In this document: piece by piece, positions 1 to 8,682 of the stretch
How positions within the stretch are numbered: position 1 is the stretch's first letter
How the letters are laid out: each line of letters begins with the position of its first letter
Source of the DNA: a candidate division WOR-3 bacterium
Lineage (GTDB): Bacteria; SDB-A
DNA: 32,233 nucleotides
NCBI GenBank assembly: GCA_016934535.1
Contig: JAFGSQ010000022.1
Span: 1 to 32,233 of the forward strand
Reading direction: 5' to 3'
The notes under the pieces: generated by a model
The model's database searches: none
What the model was told of the DNA's origin: nothing
What the model saw: only the letters and a program-made list of their open reading frames with translations
Made by a program: the position numbers and the translations under genes

Positions 1-45
1 CCACGGATTAAGAATCCGTTGCTCTGCCATTTGAGCTAGCAGCGC
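1..45 (-). tRNA. tRNA-Lys (anticodon CTT), 3' part outside the window
   Basis: On the minus strand the acceptor 5' half (GCGCTGC, 39-45) is followed by TA, a D-stem GCTC/GAGC with an AAATGGCA loop, and an anticodon stem ACGGA/TCCGT enclosing the loop TTCTTAA. This places CTT at positions 34-36, so the tRNA decodes AAG (lysine). The variable loop, T-arm and acceptor 3' half lie beyond base 1. It is divergent from the first protein gene, with about 67 bases between them. Confidence 0.93.
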
Positions 46-75
46 GTTATTTATCCTTTTGCTAACAGATAAACC

Positions 76-104
76 TTTACCTGTCAATTAAAAAAACATA
101 TTAT
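76..104 (+). promoter_or_regulatory. Possible sigma-70-type promoter placed for a leaderless start
   Basis: TTTACC (76-81, four of six matches to TTGACA) and TATTAT (99-104, five of six to TATAAT) are 17 bases apart. The -10 box ends 8 bases before the ATG at 113. Transcription would therefore begin at or just before the start codon, and no Shine-Dalgarno sequence is present there. The pattern is visible; promoter activity is inferred. Confidence 0.35.
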
Positions 105-112
105 AACAAGCG

Positions 113-1846
113 ATGTTACTTAATATAATGTGTTTTGCAGGATTGCTTTTCGGTTTTCAAAACCGGTATTTAGTCAATAACTCACTGACAAACGAAAGAA
201 GCCTGTCTTCTTTGCTGTTCCAGCTCGATTCTCTCATAGCGAACGAGGAAGCGACAGATCAGCAGATATTTCTGCGCGCAATGATCGGACTCGAAAGAGG
301 TCAGACATCATATTCTTTGGACCTTTTGAGAACAATCGAAGGTCGTCAGGGAGAAGCAGGATCAGCCGCCAGGACCGAGCTTTCAAGATGGACGCGGGGC
401 GACACGTTCGACGCCCGCGTCGCTTTCGTCACAGACAGCGTAACAGAAGATTCCTTTATCAGACACGTCAGAGTTTTCACACATGATCAGATAGAAATAC
501 CCTACAACCCTCTCTATACGGAGGTTGCTCTCGAAAGGGCATGGACAATTGATTCGTCCATACCCGGCAACATGTTTTATGTTGATCTGATACCTGCCGA
601 AAAAGAGACGGGAGGGTATTCGGTCTTTTACTTTGTACCCTCATCACGCGGAACCTGGGTCCACATAAAAATCTTCGGCGCTTTTTCGGGTATTGTTCCT
701 GCCTTGCCTGATTTTTACGGAAAATCCTGCACCTACGAAATCATGTTCAAAGAAAACGGTGTTTATACGGCATTACCGGATTCGGAATTTCTTTTAAGTG
801 TAATTGTGCAAAAAGCCGGTGAAAGTCTGAAAAACTTTGACACCGGCAATTTTAACTTCGAATCGGCCGAAAGCGCGTATTCGTATTTTTGTGACAATTT
901 AGACATCACCGATATTCCGCTGAGCCTTTCATTTTTCAAATCGAGAAAAGCCGAAGACATTTTCAGACAGAAAAGAGCGACGCCTTTCGAAACAGCTCTT
1001 CTTCTCATGAAAACGATTGCCGGCGTGGAGAATATTGAAATCTACGCCGTAAAACCGAGAATTTTCACATATCTGACGGACGCTCAAAGCATTTCTGCTT
1101 TCGACAAGATATTGCTGAGATTGAACGACACTCTCTGGCTGGACGCCGATCTCGTGTCGCCGTTCGGACACCTCCCCGGTAATTATCAAAACGCTCTGGC
1201 AATCGACCTGTCGAGCGGCGATCTGACTATGACACCGTGGCTGGAACCCGGCAAATCTTCATGCTTCGTCGAACAGAAAATACATACCGGCAATACCGGC
1301 GCTTCATACTCCATAGAATTATCATTGACCGGTGATTTTTTCAGGTTGGCCTCAAATGACCCTGATTTCAGCGAAAAGATCAGGTCTCAAATTCTCGCGA
1401 TGGGACCTGACGTATCTATCGACAAATTTTCCGTAGAAAAGACCCTGACTTCTATTAATTTTTCGGCCTCTTTTTCAGGCCGCGTTTTTTCCTACACAGA
1501 TAATTATTTTGCAGTATATCTTTACAAACCTTCCGCTCTGCTTTCCATGCTGAGGCCGTCTCCTTCCGAAAGAAGCATTCTTTTTCCTTTTGCCGCCGAA
1601 GTAATTCAACGCACAGAAATTTCAGGAGAGTATTTGCCGATGACACCGAACGCCGCCGGCAAAGAAACATCTTTTTCGAGAGCCTCTTTGGAAATCAGCT
1701 CTTCGGCAGGAAGCGTTGCTCTGCTTTCCTCTGCTGTATTTTGGGGCGAAAGAATATCCTCCGAATCATATCCTGCTTTGGAAGAGTTCACCCGCTTCGT
1801 CCATGAAGACGTCTTTCCTGAGTTTTTAGTTTTCGAAAGGAATTGA
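113..1846 (+). CDS. Secreted DUF3857/transglutaminase-like protein lacking the catalytic Cys and His
   Basis: A 577-aa protein with a short hydrophobic N-terminus (about residues 2-15) that probably directs export. It aligns with the protein encoded immediately downstream. Both share a PDFYG motif (199-203 here, 113-117 there), a segment of the form LL-x(5)-AGV after the catalytic Cys position, and an FGxLP motif. In the neighbour the transglutaminase triad is C291-H333-D348. Here the matching positions read T290, K332 and D344 or D346, so the nucleophile and histidine are gone and only the acidic residue remains. It is therefore likely a non-enzymatic relative, perhaps a partner or scaffold for the active copy. 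The gene is separated from the next by one base and they should be co-transcribed. The exact start (113, or the ATG at 128) is uncertain because no clear ribosome-binding site is visible. Family assignment rests on comparison with the neighbour and on memory of DUF3857 proteins. Confidence 0.6.
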   Translation: MLLNIMCFAGLLFGFQNRYLVNNSLTNERSLSSLLFQLDSLIANEEATDQQIFLRAMIGLERGQTSYSLDLLRTIEGRQGEAGSAARTELSRWTRGDTFDARVAFVTDSVTEDSFIRHVRVFTHDQIEIPYNPLYTEVALERAWTIDSSIPGNMFYVDLIPAEKETGGYSVFYFVPSSRGTWVHIKIFGAFSGIVPALPDFYGKSCTYEIMFKENGVYTALPDSEFLLSVIVQKAGESLKNFDTGNFNFESAESAYSYFCDNLDITDIPLSLSFFKSRKAEDIFRQKRATPFETALLLMKTIAGVENIEIYAVKPRIFTYLTDAQSISAFDKILLRLNDTLWLDADLVSPFGHLPGNYQNALAIDLSSGDLTMTPWLEPGKSSCFVEQKIHTGNTGASYSIELSLTGDFFRLASNDPDFSEKIRSQILAMGPDVSIDKFSVEKTLTSINFSASFSGRVFSYTDNYFAVYLYKPSALLSMLRPSPSERSILFPFAAEVIQRTEISGEYLPMTPNAAGKETSFSRASLEISSSAGSVALLSSAVFWGERISSESYPALEEFTRFVHEDVFPEFLVFERN

Positions 1847-1847
1847 T

Positions 1848-3593
1848 TTGCAGATTTTTCCGCTTTTTTTGTTTTTCTTCCTTCTTCAATTCGAAGAACC
1901 CCCTGCAGACAGAATAATTTCAGCTACAGTCGTCTTTGAAAAAATAAACCGGGCTGAAACATACGATGTCGAAATGATCTTCACAGCGGGCTCTCCCAAA
2001 GAAGCCGGGCGTCTCGCTTACGTCGCGTACGATCAGAGCAGAAGCGCTTTGATACACTTCGACGTTTCCGGCGTTTCATCAGAGACAAATGAGGAGATAC
2101 GCCCTCTCAGAACGGAACGGATTTCCTATTCCGCCGGAGCTTCACTTTCGTATTCGGGTTATGTCGAAGAATATGCCGTCTTTCCGGATTTTTACGGACA
2201 GGCTGTATTCAAATTGAACTACTCTTTGCTTACAGACAGCACAATCTGGGGAGAAGATTTCATTTTTTCCATACCCGTGGGTGATGAACTTCCGCTTGAC
2301 ACTCTCGATATCAAAGTCATATCCGAAAAGCAATTTACCTGGACTTCAGGCGGAGAAAACGGATCAATCGCTCCCGGGATTTCCGGACCCGAGACTCTTT
2401 TTGTCAGGTTCACTTCTCTCGAACCCATAGACCCCGATTTTTACCCTGAAAACACCGTCTTTTTTATCGCCAGTTCTTTTTTCAGCTTCAGACAGATAGC
2501 CGATAACTGCTTAAATCTTTTTTGCGGAAAATTACTGGCCGACGCTGAGGTCCGGGAAACAGCACAGAGCATATCGAGGGGGTATCCGAAAGAGGCAAAA
2601 GCGAGAAGAATTTTTGACTTCGTGTCTTCGTCAATTGATTATACGGCTCTGGAATGGGGATGGAGAGGTTTTTATCCGAACGAACCATCCGTCACCCTCT
2701 CTGAGGGAAAAGGCGACTGCAAGGATAAAGTCTCACTTTTGATAGCGATGCTCGGCTGTGCGGGAGTGAAAGCATGGCCCGCTCTGATAGCAACGAGGGG
2801 GACGCCAGACCTTTCATTCTCGCCGCCTGCGGTTTTTTTTAATCACGTCATAGCTCTCGTTGAGATCAACGGCGAAGCAATTTTTTGCGATCCCTCGAAT
2901 CCCGGAGTGCCCTTCGGGGCTCTGCCCTTTGAAGACAGAGGAGTCACGGCCCTCGTGCTCTTCGACGATTCTTTCGCTCTAATGAAAACGCCTGACTCGT
3001 TCACAGACGAATACACGAGGATTGTCAGCGGATCGGTTTCCTCTGAAGGCGCGGCTGAGCTTACAGTTTCCGACACTGTTACTGGAGTCATCTCTTCCTT
3101 TTACAGAAGAGAGATACTTTCCCGGGGAACCTCTTCGGCTTATAACTGGTTTGCCCTGAAACTTCCCGGTTGGAAAATACTCGGCGCGTGGGCTTATTCC
3201 AATTCTCCGGTTTCGGCGGCAATCGGAGCACGGGTTTTCAGAAAAGCTTTGAGCGCCGGAATCAATTATTTCAACTTACCTCTCCTTTACATTGTCCCTC
3301 CGGCGACTGACGGTTATTACACCAACGGTCCCGTGAGATATTTTGTGGCTATGAGAGTTGCTGTTCCCGAAAACATTCAAGCCATCCTTCCGTCTGATTA
3401 CTTTTACGAGGACAGACTCCTAAAAGTCGAATTCAAATACGAGAGAACTGCGGACAGTATTTTTGTGTTTCACCTGTTCTCAATAAAAAACGGTGTCGCC
3501 GACTCCGATGAACTCGAAAACTACGAAGAAAGGCTTTTTGAGCTAAATTTACTTTCTAAAAGACCGTTGCTGTTGATAAAATCCGATTTGTGA
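1848..3593 (+). CDS. Secreted DUF3857-type transglutaminase-like protein, triad intact
   Basis: A 581-aa protein starting at TTG 1848, chosen because GAAAGG at 1835-1840 lies 7 bases upstream and the resulting N-terminus (MQIFPLFLFFFLLQF) is a signal-peptide-like hydrophobic stretch. The N-terminal half resembles the beta-sandwich DUF3857 region. The middle carries a transglutaminase-like fold: GDCKDK with C291, FNHVIAL with H333, and FCDPSN with D348, the order expected of the Cys-His-Asp triad. The C-terminal third is beta-rich, as in DUF3858-like tails. Such proteins are common in Bacteroidetes-like envelopes and their substrate is usually unknown; cross-linking, amide cleavage or binding are all possible. 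It follows a catalytically dead paralogue by one base. No metal site or membrane anchor beyond the signal peptide is visible. Confidence 0.78.
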   Translation: MQIFPLFLFFFLLQFEEPPADRIISATVVFEKINRAETYDVEMIFTAGSPKEAGRLAYVAYDQSRSALIHFDVSGVSSETNEEIRPLRTERISYSAGASLSYSGYVEEYAVFPDFYGQAVFKLNYSLLTDSTIWGEDFIFSIPVGDELPLDTLDIKVISEKQFTWTSGGENGSIAPGISGPETLFVRFTSLEPIDPDFYPENTVFFIASSFFSFRQIADNCLNLFCGKLLADAEVRETAQSISRGYPKEAKARRIFDFVSSSIDYTALEWGWRGFYPNEPSVTLSEGKGDCKDKVSLLIAMLGCAGVKAWPALIATRGTPDLSFSPPAVFFNHVIALVEINGEAIFCDPSNPGVPFGALPFEDRGVTALVLFDDSFALMKTPDSFTDEYTRIVSGSVSSEGAAELTVSDTVTGVISSFYRREILSRGTSSAYNWFALKLPGWKILGAWAYSNSPVSAAIGARVFRKALSAGINYFNLPLLYIVPPATDGYYTNGPVRYFVAMRVAVPENIQAILPSDYFYEDRLLKVEFKYERTADSIFVFHLFSIKNGVADSDELENYEERLFELNLLSKRPLLLIKSDL

Positions 3594-3660
3594 CAAGTAA
3601 AATGTCTATTCATTTAGCGACGAATATAAACTATCATAGACAAAACAAAACGGAGTAAAT

Positions 3661-5025
3661 ATGAATGCTTTATTTTTGATTTTCTCTCTGGTCTTAGGGT
3701 CCAATTATGATCCGACGACATTGGTCTACCCCCCCGCGGGACATTCAGGCGGGTACAACAAGATTACTAATTTCACGATTTCAATGGTTCTCGGCTCGCA
3801 CCTGACTTTCGACAATCCTCAGGGGGTCAGTATAGTTAAACTCATCGAGCACGACGACCTGTCGACAGACAGGGACGACGACGAGCTCGCTTTTTTCGCC
3901 GTCAACAGCAACAGAGGCCAGGTGATTTTCAACATAGGCTTCGAAGACGTCAACTACTGGGGCAGTACCGGCACGGGCCGCGACAATTTGTGGGAACCCA
4001 TGGGCATTGCGGCGAATCCCGAGGGTGATGTCTACGTCGCAGACATGAACAATCACAGAGTCGTCAGGCTTAAATACGGAGCCGGCAAGCTTGAATACGT
4101 ATCATCTCTCGGCGACGGCTTCGGCTCTTCGACCGGCCAGCTCGCTTTCCCATGCGGAGTCGCAATAGATAAATCGGGCAATGTCTACGTCACTGAGATC
4201 GGAAATGACAGGGTTTCTGTTTTCGACAATAACGGCGCTTTCGTAAAAGTAATGGGAGTCGGCTATCTAAACGACCCTTTCGGCATAGCTCTCATAGACA
4301 GAAAAGACGTGTGGAATTACTACAGGGACAAAGATTACCTGGTCGTCACAGACAATTCGAACAAACGTATTTCTATGTTCGATTTTGCCGGCAACAGATT
4401 GAAATCCGTTGACGGGCTCGACTTGGGTTTCGAAAACATTTCCCTCGATTACGCCGCGATTGATTACTACGGAATGATATATGTCACGGACACTGACAAT
4501 TCACAGATCCACGTATTTTCGAGAGACCTCGTCCATGTTACGTCTTTCGGCAGGGAGGGCTCCGGCAAAAAAGAATTCATGTCGCCGAGAGGCATAGCTA
4601 TATGGAAAAGGTTCGGACAATTCATAATACTTGAGGCTTCATCCGCCCAGTATTACTGGGCTGGTATAGATGGATACATCAAAGGCGCGTTCCCGTCTGT
4701 TTTTCATTCCATGATGCCTGGTTCTACAATAGCCATTTTCATCACTCAGCCTGCAGTAATAACCCTGACAGTGTATGACAGCCGCGGCGAAATCGTCAGG
4801 AACCTCCTTCCTGAATTCAAAGAGACTCCTGGTTACACGCAGGTTCTGTGGGACGGCAGGGACAATTCTTCGAACATAGTCCTGCCGGGTGTTTACACAG
4901 TAAAAGCTGACCTCGAACCGACGTATTCTTCGAGAAGTTACTTCAAAAAGACGCTCTCCGTCGAGATTGAATGCACCGAATCGATCCTCGATTTGAACAG
5001 AGAAGGACAACCATCGGATTCATAG
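3661..5025 (+). CDS. Secreted NHL-repeat beta-propeller with C-terminal FlgD-like Ig domain
   Basis: A 454-aa protein with GGAG at 3652-3655, five bases before the ATG, and a short hydrophobic N-terminus (MNALFLIFSLVLG). NHL blades are clear, for example EPMGIAANPEGDVYVADMNN, then FPCGVAIDKSGNVYVTEIGN, a divergent blade (VVTDNSNKRISMFD), and DYYGMIYVTDTDNSQIHVF followed by SPRGIAIW. Residues about 350-445 form a FlgD-type Ig module with the typical YDSRGEIVRNLL and WDGRDNSS...LPGVYTVKA pattern. In FCB-type bacteria this module commonly ends secreted proteins. The propeller probably binds a ligand or partner outside the cytoplasm; no catalytic residues are apparent. The 67 bases upstream hold AT-rich sequence but no convincing -35/-10 pair. 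Its last 55 bases overlap the next gene. Confidence 0.82.
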   Translation: MNALFLIFSLVLGSNYDPTTLVYPPAGHSGGYNKITNFTISMVLGSHLTFDNPQGVSIVKLIEHDDLSTDRDDDELAFFAVNSNRGQVIFNIGFEDVNYWGSTGTGRDNLWEPMGIAANPEGDVYVADMNNHRVVRLKYGAGKLEYVSSLGDGFGSSTGQLAFPCGVAIDKSGNVYVTEIGNDRVSVFDNNGAFVKVMGVGYLNDPFGIALIDRKDVWNYYRDKDYLVVTDNSNKRISMFDFAGNRLKSVDGLDLGFENISLDYAAIDYYGMIYVTDTDNSQIHVFSRDLVHVTSFGREGSGKKEFMSPRGIAIWKRFGQFIILEASSAQYYWAGIDGYIKGAFPSVFHSMMPGSTIAIFITQPAVITLTVYDSRGEIVRNLLPEFKETPGYTQVLWDGRDNSSNIVLPGVYTVKADLEPTYSSRSYFKKTLSVEIECTESILDLNREGQPSDS

Positions 5026-6530
5026 GTCTTTACCTCATCATCGCGACGGTTTTCAGCGAAACAACTGTATTCGTCGACAGCGCCAGCGTCGAAATATTTT
5101 TTCAAGAACAAACGGCCGAGCGATTCAAAGTCGTAAAACCTTTGTACAATGGAACCGACTTATACGCATGGCTCGACTCCCCTGATTTCGATCCTTCTCC
5201 TTTTTTCTATTTTTTCGTGCCCCGGACAGGCGTTCAAAAAAATCTTTTCACTGCCGGAAAAAGAATTTTCATCGAAGACTTCCCTTTGTCAGAACCTGTT
5301 TTCGGCACGGACATTTACGACGGCGACCTGTCTTTTTTTCCGAATCCTGAATTTTCTTTTATGAGGCGCTATTTAAGATTCGGACTTTTTCAGGACAGAG
5401 ACAGGCTTCCGAAAACCTATCTTTCTCACGGTAGAACAGGCGATGATTCTGAAAACTCTTCTGTTATTTTTACAAGAGATATTTTTGACGCTTCGAAGGC
5501 CTCTTTTGGAGGAAATCTCATAAGAGGAAGCGAGTACCTGCCTTTTTCGCATTACGAATCTCAAAAAGGATACATACGCATTCAAACGCATCTTAAACCG
5601 GTTTCGATTGACGGTTACGCTGTTCACAATTACGAAAGAGAAGGCCACAGAGATTCATTGCCGTCAAAAACCGTTTATGACCTGGGCTGTTTAACTTTAA
5701 AAAAATCTTTTTTCGGCGTCGAATACGGTTATTTCTTTTTCCGGGCGGAGGACTCTGAAAATGCAGTAACTGCGAAAATTCACAGCGCAGACTTGTTCGT
5801 TGAATTCAGCCCTCTGCGAGCTACCGATCTTCGCCTTTCTGCTGGCGTGACAGTCATCGACACGGGCGAAGAAAAAAGAATTTACGGATCGCGAATGTCT
5901 TTTTCCCGCGAAATATTCCGTTTGGTGTGGCTGAAAGCTGATCTTGAAGTTAAAAGCGATTCCACTCACGGAGCCGACGTGTCTTTACTTTTCAGACCGG
6001 CTCTGAATTTCTCTTTATACGGAGGGGTCTCGGAGTGCTACAATTCCCCGCCGATTTCCGCCCCGCTGAAAGAAGTGTCCCGCGAAAGAACATCCGCGGT
6101 TTTTTATGCCGGAGCAAGATATCTCGGTCCTAAAATAGAATTTGACGCTTCAGGCGGATATGTTTCGCGTCTTTCCGAATGGACTTTCGTGCAGAACAAC
6201 TGGCGCGAATCAGAAACAGAACCTTTAGTCGAAGCGGCTTTCTATTCGGTCTACACTCCTATCAAGGACCTTAAAATTGGCGTTTTCGGATTTCGCGACT
6301 CGACTTACAAGGCTTGTCTCTTTTCCACCTATTCAAGAACACTCTTCAACGGCGATCTTGAAATTTCCCTTTCCCCCGGCACTATAGCAGATAAAACCGA
6401 CTCGTACGATTATTACCCGTTTTTTCTTTTGAAAACCCGGATAATAAACCTGTTTTTTGACTGGAGAATTCAGTTTGACGAAAAAGACTTCCTCATAGAT
6501 TATGGAGTTGTATGGCAGTTCACAAATTGA
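4971..6530 (+). CDS. Probable outer-membrane beta-barrel protein, function unknown
   Basis: A 519-aa protein. The start at ATG 4971 lies inside the previous gene and is supported by GAG at 4963-4965 and by the lack of any other ATG/GTG/TTG before the hydrophobic segment TIGFIGLYLIIATVFS (residues about 14-29), which looks like a signal peptide after a basic n-region ending RR. The rest is rich in aromatic residues and in alternating polar/apolar strands (for example LRLSAGVTVI, LKIGVFGFRDST), with a final strand ending DYGVVWQFTN. This is typical of a barrel inserted by the BAM machinery. I recognise no specific family. It overlaps the NHL gene by 55 bases and argS by 19 bases, so its expression is probably coupled to both. 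The barrel call is inference from strand pattern. Confidence 0.6.
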   Translation: MHRIDPRFEQRRTTIGFIGLYLIIATVFSETTVFVDSASVEIFFQEQTAERFKVVKPLYNGTDLYAWLDSPDFDPSPFFYFFVPRTGVQKNLFTAGKRIFIEDFPLSEPVFGTDIYDGDLSFFPNPEFSFMRRYLRFGLFQDRDRLPKTYLSHGRTGDDSENSSVIFTRDIFDASKASFGGNLIRGSEYLPFSHYESQKGYIRIQTHLKPVSIDGYAVHNYEREGHRDSLPSKTVYDLGCLTLKKSFFGVEYGYFFFRAEDSENAVTAKIHSADLFVEFSPLRATDLRLSAGVTVIDTGEEKRIYGSRMSFSREIFRLVWLKADLEVKSDSTHGADVSLLFRPALNFSLYGGVSECYNSPPISAPLKEVSRERTSAVFYAGARYLGPKIEFDASGGYVSRLSEWTFVQNNWRESETEPLVEAAFYSVYTPIKDLKIGVFGFRDSTYKACLFSTYSRTLFNGDLEISLSPGTIADKTDSYDYYPFFLLKTRIINLFFDWRIQFDEKDFLIDYGVVWQFTN

Positions 6531-8227
6531 ATATAATGAGCATCAGAGGATTCGTCGCTCAAAAACTTTCCGAATCTATCGGAATATCTTCCGACGAAGT
6601 GTCGCAAAACTTTTCCGATCCGCCCGATCCTTCTTTGGGAGACCTGGCTCTCAGGACTTTCTTTCTTGCAAAAAAAATGAAATTACCTCCACAATCCGTT
6701 GCGGCAGAGATCTGTAAAAAAAGCATATCTCCCGCTGAATTTTCCATGTGCCCCTCGGGTCCATACGTCAACATAACCCTGAACACGTCTTTCGTCTGTT
6801 CTCACGCCGCCGAAAGAGTTCTGTCCGCGGGCGACAGTTGGGGAACTTCCGACGAGGGGAGGGGTAAAACGGTTGTCATTGATTATTCTTCCCCAAACAT
6901 CGCCAAACCATTCGGCGTCGGTCATTTACGCTCCACAGCCATAGGAGCGAGCCTATACAGGATTTTAAAAACAGCCGGTTATGAAGTCGTGGGAATTAAT
7001 CACATCGGCGACTGGGGAACTCAGTTCGGCATCATATTGGCCGGATTCGAGACCGAAAAGATTGATTTGGATAAACTCGGCGCCGACGCTGTCAGAAAAG
7101 CATACGAAATATATGTAAAGTATTCCGCTTTTTCAGAAAATAATCCTGGATTCAGGGATAAAGCGAGAGACTGGTTTTCAAAGCTTGAAAATAACGACAC
7201 AAAAGCGGTGAAATTCTGGGAAGCCGTCAAAAATTCAAGTCTGAACGAATTCAGAAAGACATATTCGAAGCTTAATATAAATTTTGATCACTACATTGGA
7301 GAAAGTTTTTACGCGAAAAATACAGACGAAGTCCTCAAATTTTTCGCCGAAAAAGGGCTTTCCAGAAAAGATCAGGGAGCTACGATAGTCCCTTTGGAAG
7401 AATACGATCTTCCGCCGGTTTTACTTACGAAATCTGACGGCTCAACTTTATACGCTACAAGGGAAATAGCTTCGGTTTTTTATCGTCTCAAAACTTTCAA
7501 ACCAAGTAAACTGCTTTACGTAGTCGGAAATCCTCAGGAACTTCATTTCAAACAACTTCAAGCGATTCTTGAAAAAGCCGGCGTTCTCGAAAGGGACTTC
7601 ATAATTCACGTCAAATTCGGGCACATTCAGGGCATGAGCACTCGAAAGGGAAATCTCGTTTTTCTCGAAGATCTGATGGAAGAAGCCAGCTTCAGAGCGC
7701 TGGCTAAAATAGAGGAAGGTCAGCACGCTTTGGGAGAAAAAGCCAACACCGAAGAACTTGCATTCAGCATAGGCGTGGGAGCGATAATATTCAACGACCT
7801 TAAAAACAAACGCGTCAGGGACATTGAGTTCGACTGGGACAGGGCGATGTCTTTCGAAGGCGAAACAGGTCCGTACCTTCAATACGCTCACGCGAGGATT
7901 TGCTCCATTCTCAGGAAAGCCGGCAAGTTCACCGAAAATCCTGTTTTCTGCTCCGCCCTCGAATCTGACGAGGAAAAAAGGCTTGCTCTGGCCATAGACG
8001 GATTTCCGGACACGGTCATGTCAGCGTCAACAGAATTTGAACCGTCCGTCGTCTCCAAATACCTGCTGGATTTGGCGGGACATTTTTCTACCTTCTATCA
8101 TGCGCATAGAGTCCTTACGGGAGACGATAAAATTAGAGCTGCACGGCTGTCTCTTCTTAAAGCATGCAAATTGACCTTATCGAAGGGACTTCTTCTCCTC
8201 GGCATCGAACCTGTCGAGGCCATGTAA
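6512..8227 (+). CDS. argS: Arginyl-tRNA synthetase
   Basis: A 571-aa class I aminoacyl-tRNA synthetase that charges tRNA-Arg with arginine in the cytoplasm. The HIGH-type motif appears as GVGHLRST (H138, L139) after SSPNIAKPF, followed by GINHIGDWGTQFG. The KMSKS-type loop is GMSTRKGN (M375-G380), the form common in bacterial ArgS. The N-terminal Add-1 domain and the C-terminal anticodon-binding domain (ETGPYLQYAHARICSI onward) are present, and the length is normal. The ATG at 6512 is preferred over 6536 because GGAG at 6504-6507 sits 4 bases ahead. This start overlaps the upstream barrel gene by 19 bases, suggesting translational coupling between an envelope gene and a tRNA synthetase. Confidence 0.97.
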   Translation: MAVHKLNIMSIRGFVAQKLSESIGISSDEVSQNFSDPPDPSLGDLALRTFFLAKKMKLPPQSVAAEICKKSISPAEFSMCPSGPYVNITLNTSFVCSHAAERVLSAGDSWGTSDEGRGKTVVIDYSSPNIAKPFGVGHLRSTAIGASLYRILKTAGYEVVGINHIGDWGTQFGIILAGFETEKIDLDKLGADAVRKAYEIYVKYSAFSENNPGFRDKARDWFSKLENNDTKAVKFWEAVKNSSLNEFRKTYSKLNINFDHYIGESFYAKNTDEVLKFFAEKGLSRKDQGATIVPLEEYDLPPVLLTKSDGSTLYATREIASVFYRLKTFKPSKLLYVVGNPQELHFKQLQAILEKAGVLERDFIIHVKFGHIQGMSTRKGNLVFLEDLMEEASFRALAKIEEGQHALGEKANTEELAFSIGVGAIIFNDLKNKRVRDIEFDWDRAMSFEGETGPYLQYAHARICSILRKAGKFTENPVFCSALESDEEKRLALAIDGFPDTVMSASTEFEPSVVSKYLLDLAGHFSTFYHAHRVLTGDDKIRAARLSLLKACKLTLSKGLLLLGIEPVEAM

Positions 8228-8644
8228 ATGTTGTTTTTTTCCATTCTGGCCATATTGTGCTGGGGACTTTGGGGATTTTTCGGAAAGCTCGCAACCAGAT
8301 ACAATACCCCCCTCGTTATAACGGCAATCAACAATCTCATAGCTCCTGTTTACGGCATAATCATGCTGTTATTCATAAAAAACAAAACCAGTTCCATCAA
8401 CATAAAAAATCCGGCCCTGCTTTTAATATTCCTTGTAATGACGGCCGGAACCATAGGATCTTACGCGTTTTACGCCGCGCTGTCCAGGGGCAGTCCATCC
8501 ATTGTGGTGACGCTGACGGCGCTCTATCCTGCCGTGACAATAATACTTTCCGTGATTTTTTTCAAAGAATCCTTCACCTTGCTTCAGATCATAGGTTTCG
8601 CTCTGGTTTTTTTAGGCGCCTTGCTTTTGAACATTGGCAAATAA
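8228..8644 (+). CDS. Half-size EamA-family (DMT superfamily) membrane transporter
   Basis: A 138-aa hydrophobic protein with about five membrane helices (residues about 1-22, 31-50, 62-84, 88-108 and 114-136). It matches one EamA repeat: CWGLWGFFGKLA at the start, AFYAALSRGSPSIVVTLTALYP in the middle, and the FFKESFTLLQIIGFALVFLG ending. Full-length EamA permeases have two such repeats; this single-repeat form would have to dimerise, as small multidrug resistance proteins do. The substrate cannot be told. The ATG follows the argS stop codon directly, with GAGG about eight bases upstream, so it is read from the same transcript. Confidence 0.85.
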   Translation: MLFFSILAILCWGLWGFFGKLATRYNTPLVITAINNLIAPVYGIIMLLFIKNKTSSINIKNPALLLIFLVMTAGTIGSYAFYAALSRGSPSIVVTLTALYPAVTIILSVIFFKESFTLLQIIGFALVFLGALLLNIGK

Positions 8645-8682
8645 GACAATTCCTTTTATCATTAAAGAAAAAAAGACGACTC

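Noticed and set aside
7448-7891. 147-codon antisense open frame inside argS
   Set aside because: It lies opposite a strongly conserved gene, has no start signals and reads as a shadow frame. The same holds for antisense frames at 4639-5010, 13458-13877 and 31674-32117.
8164-8682. In-frame upstream extension of the MutL/GlmL gene (about 173 extra residues)
   Set aside because: It overlaps the end of argS and the whole EamA gene in another frame, reads like non-coding translation (His, Arg, Asn rich), and the ASKHA fold begins right at ATG 8683.
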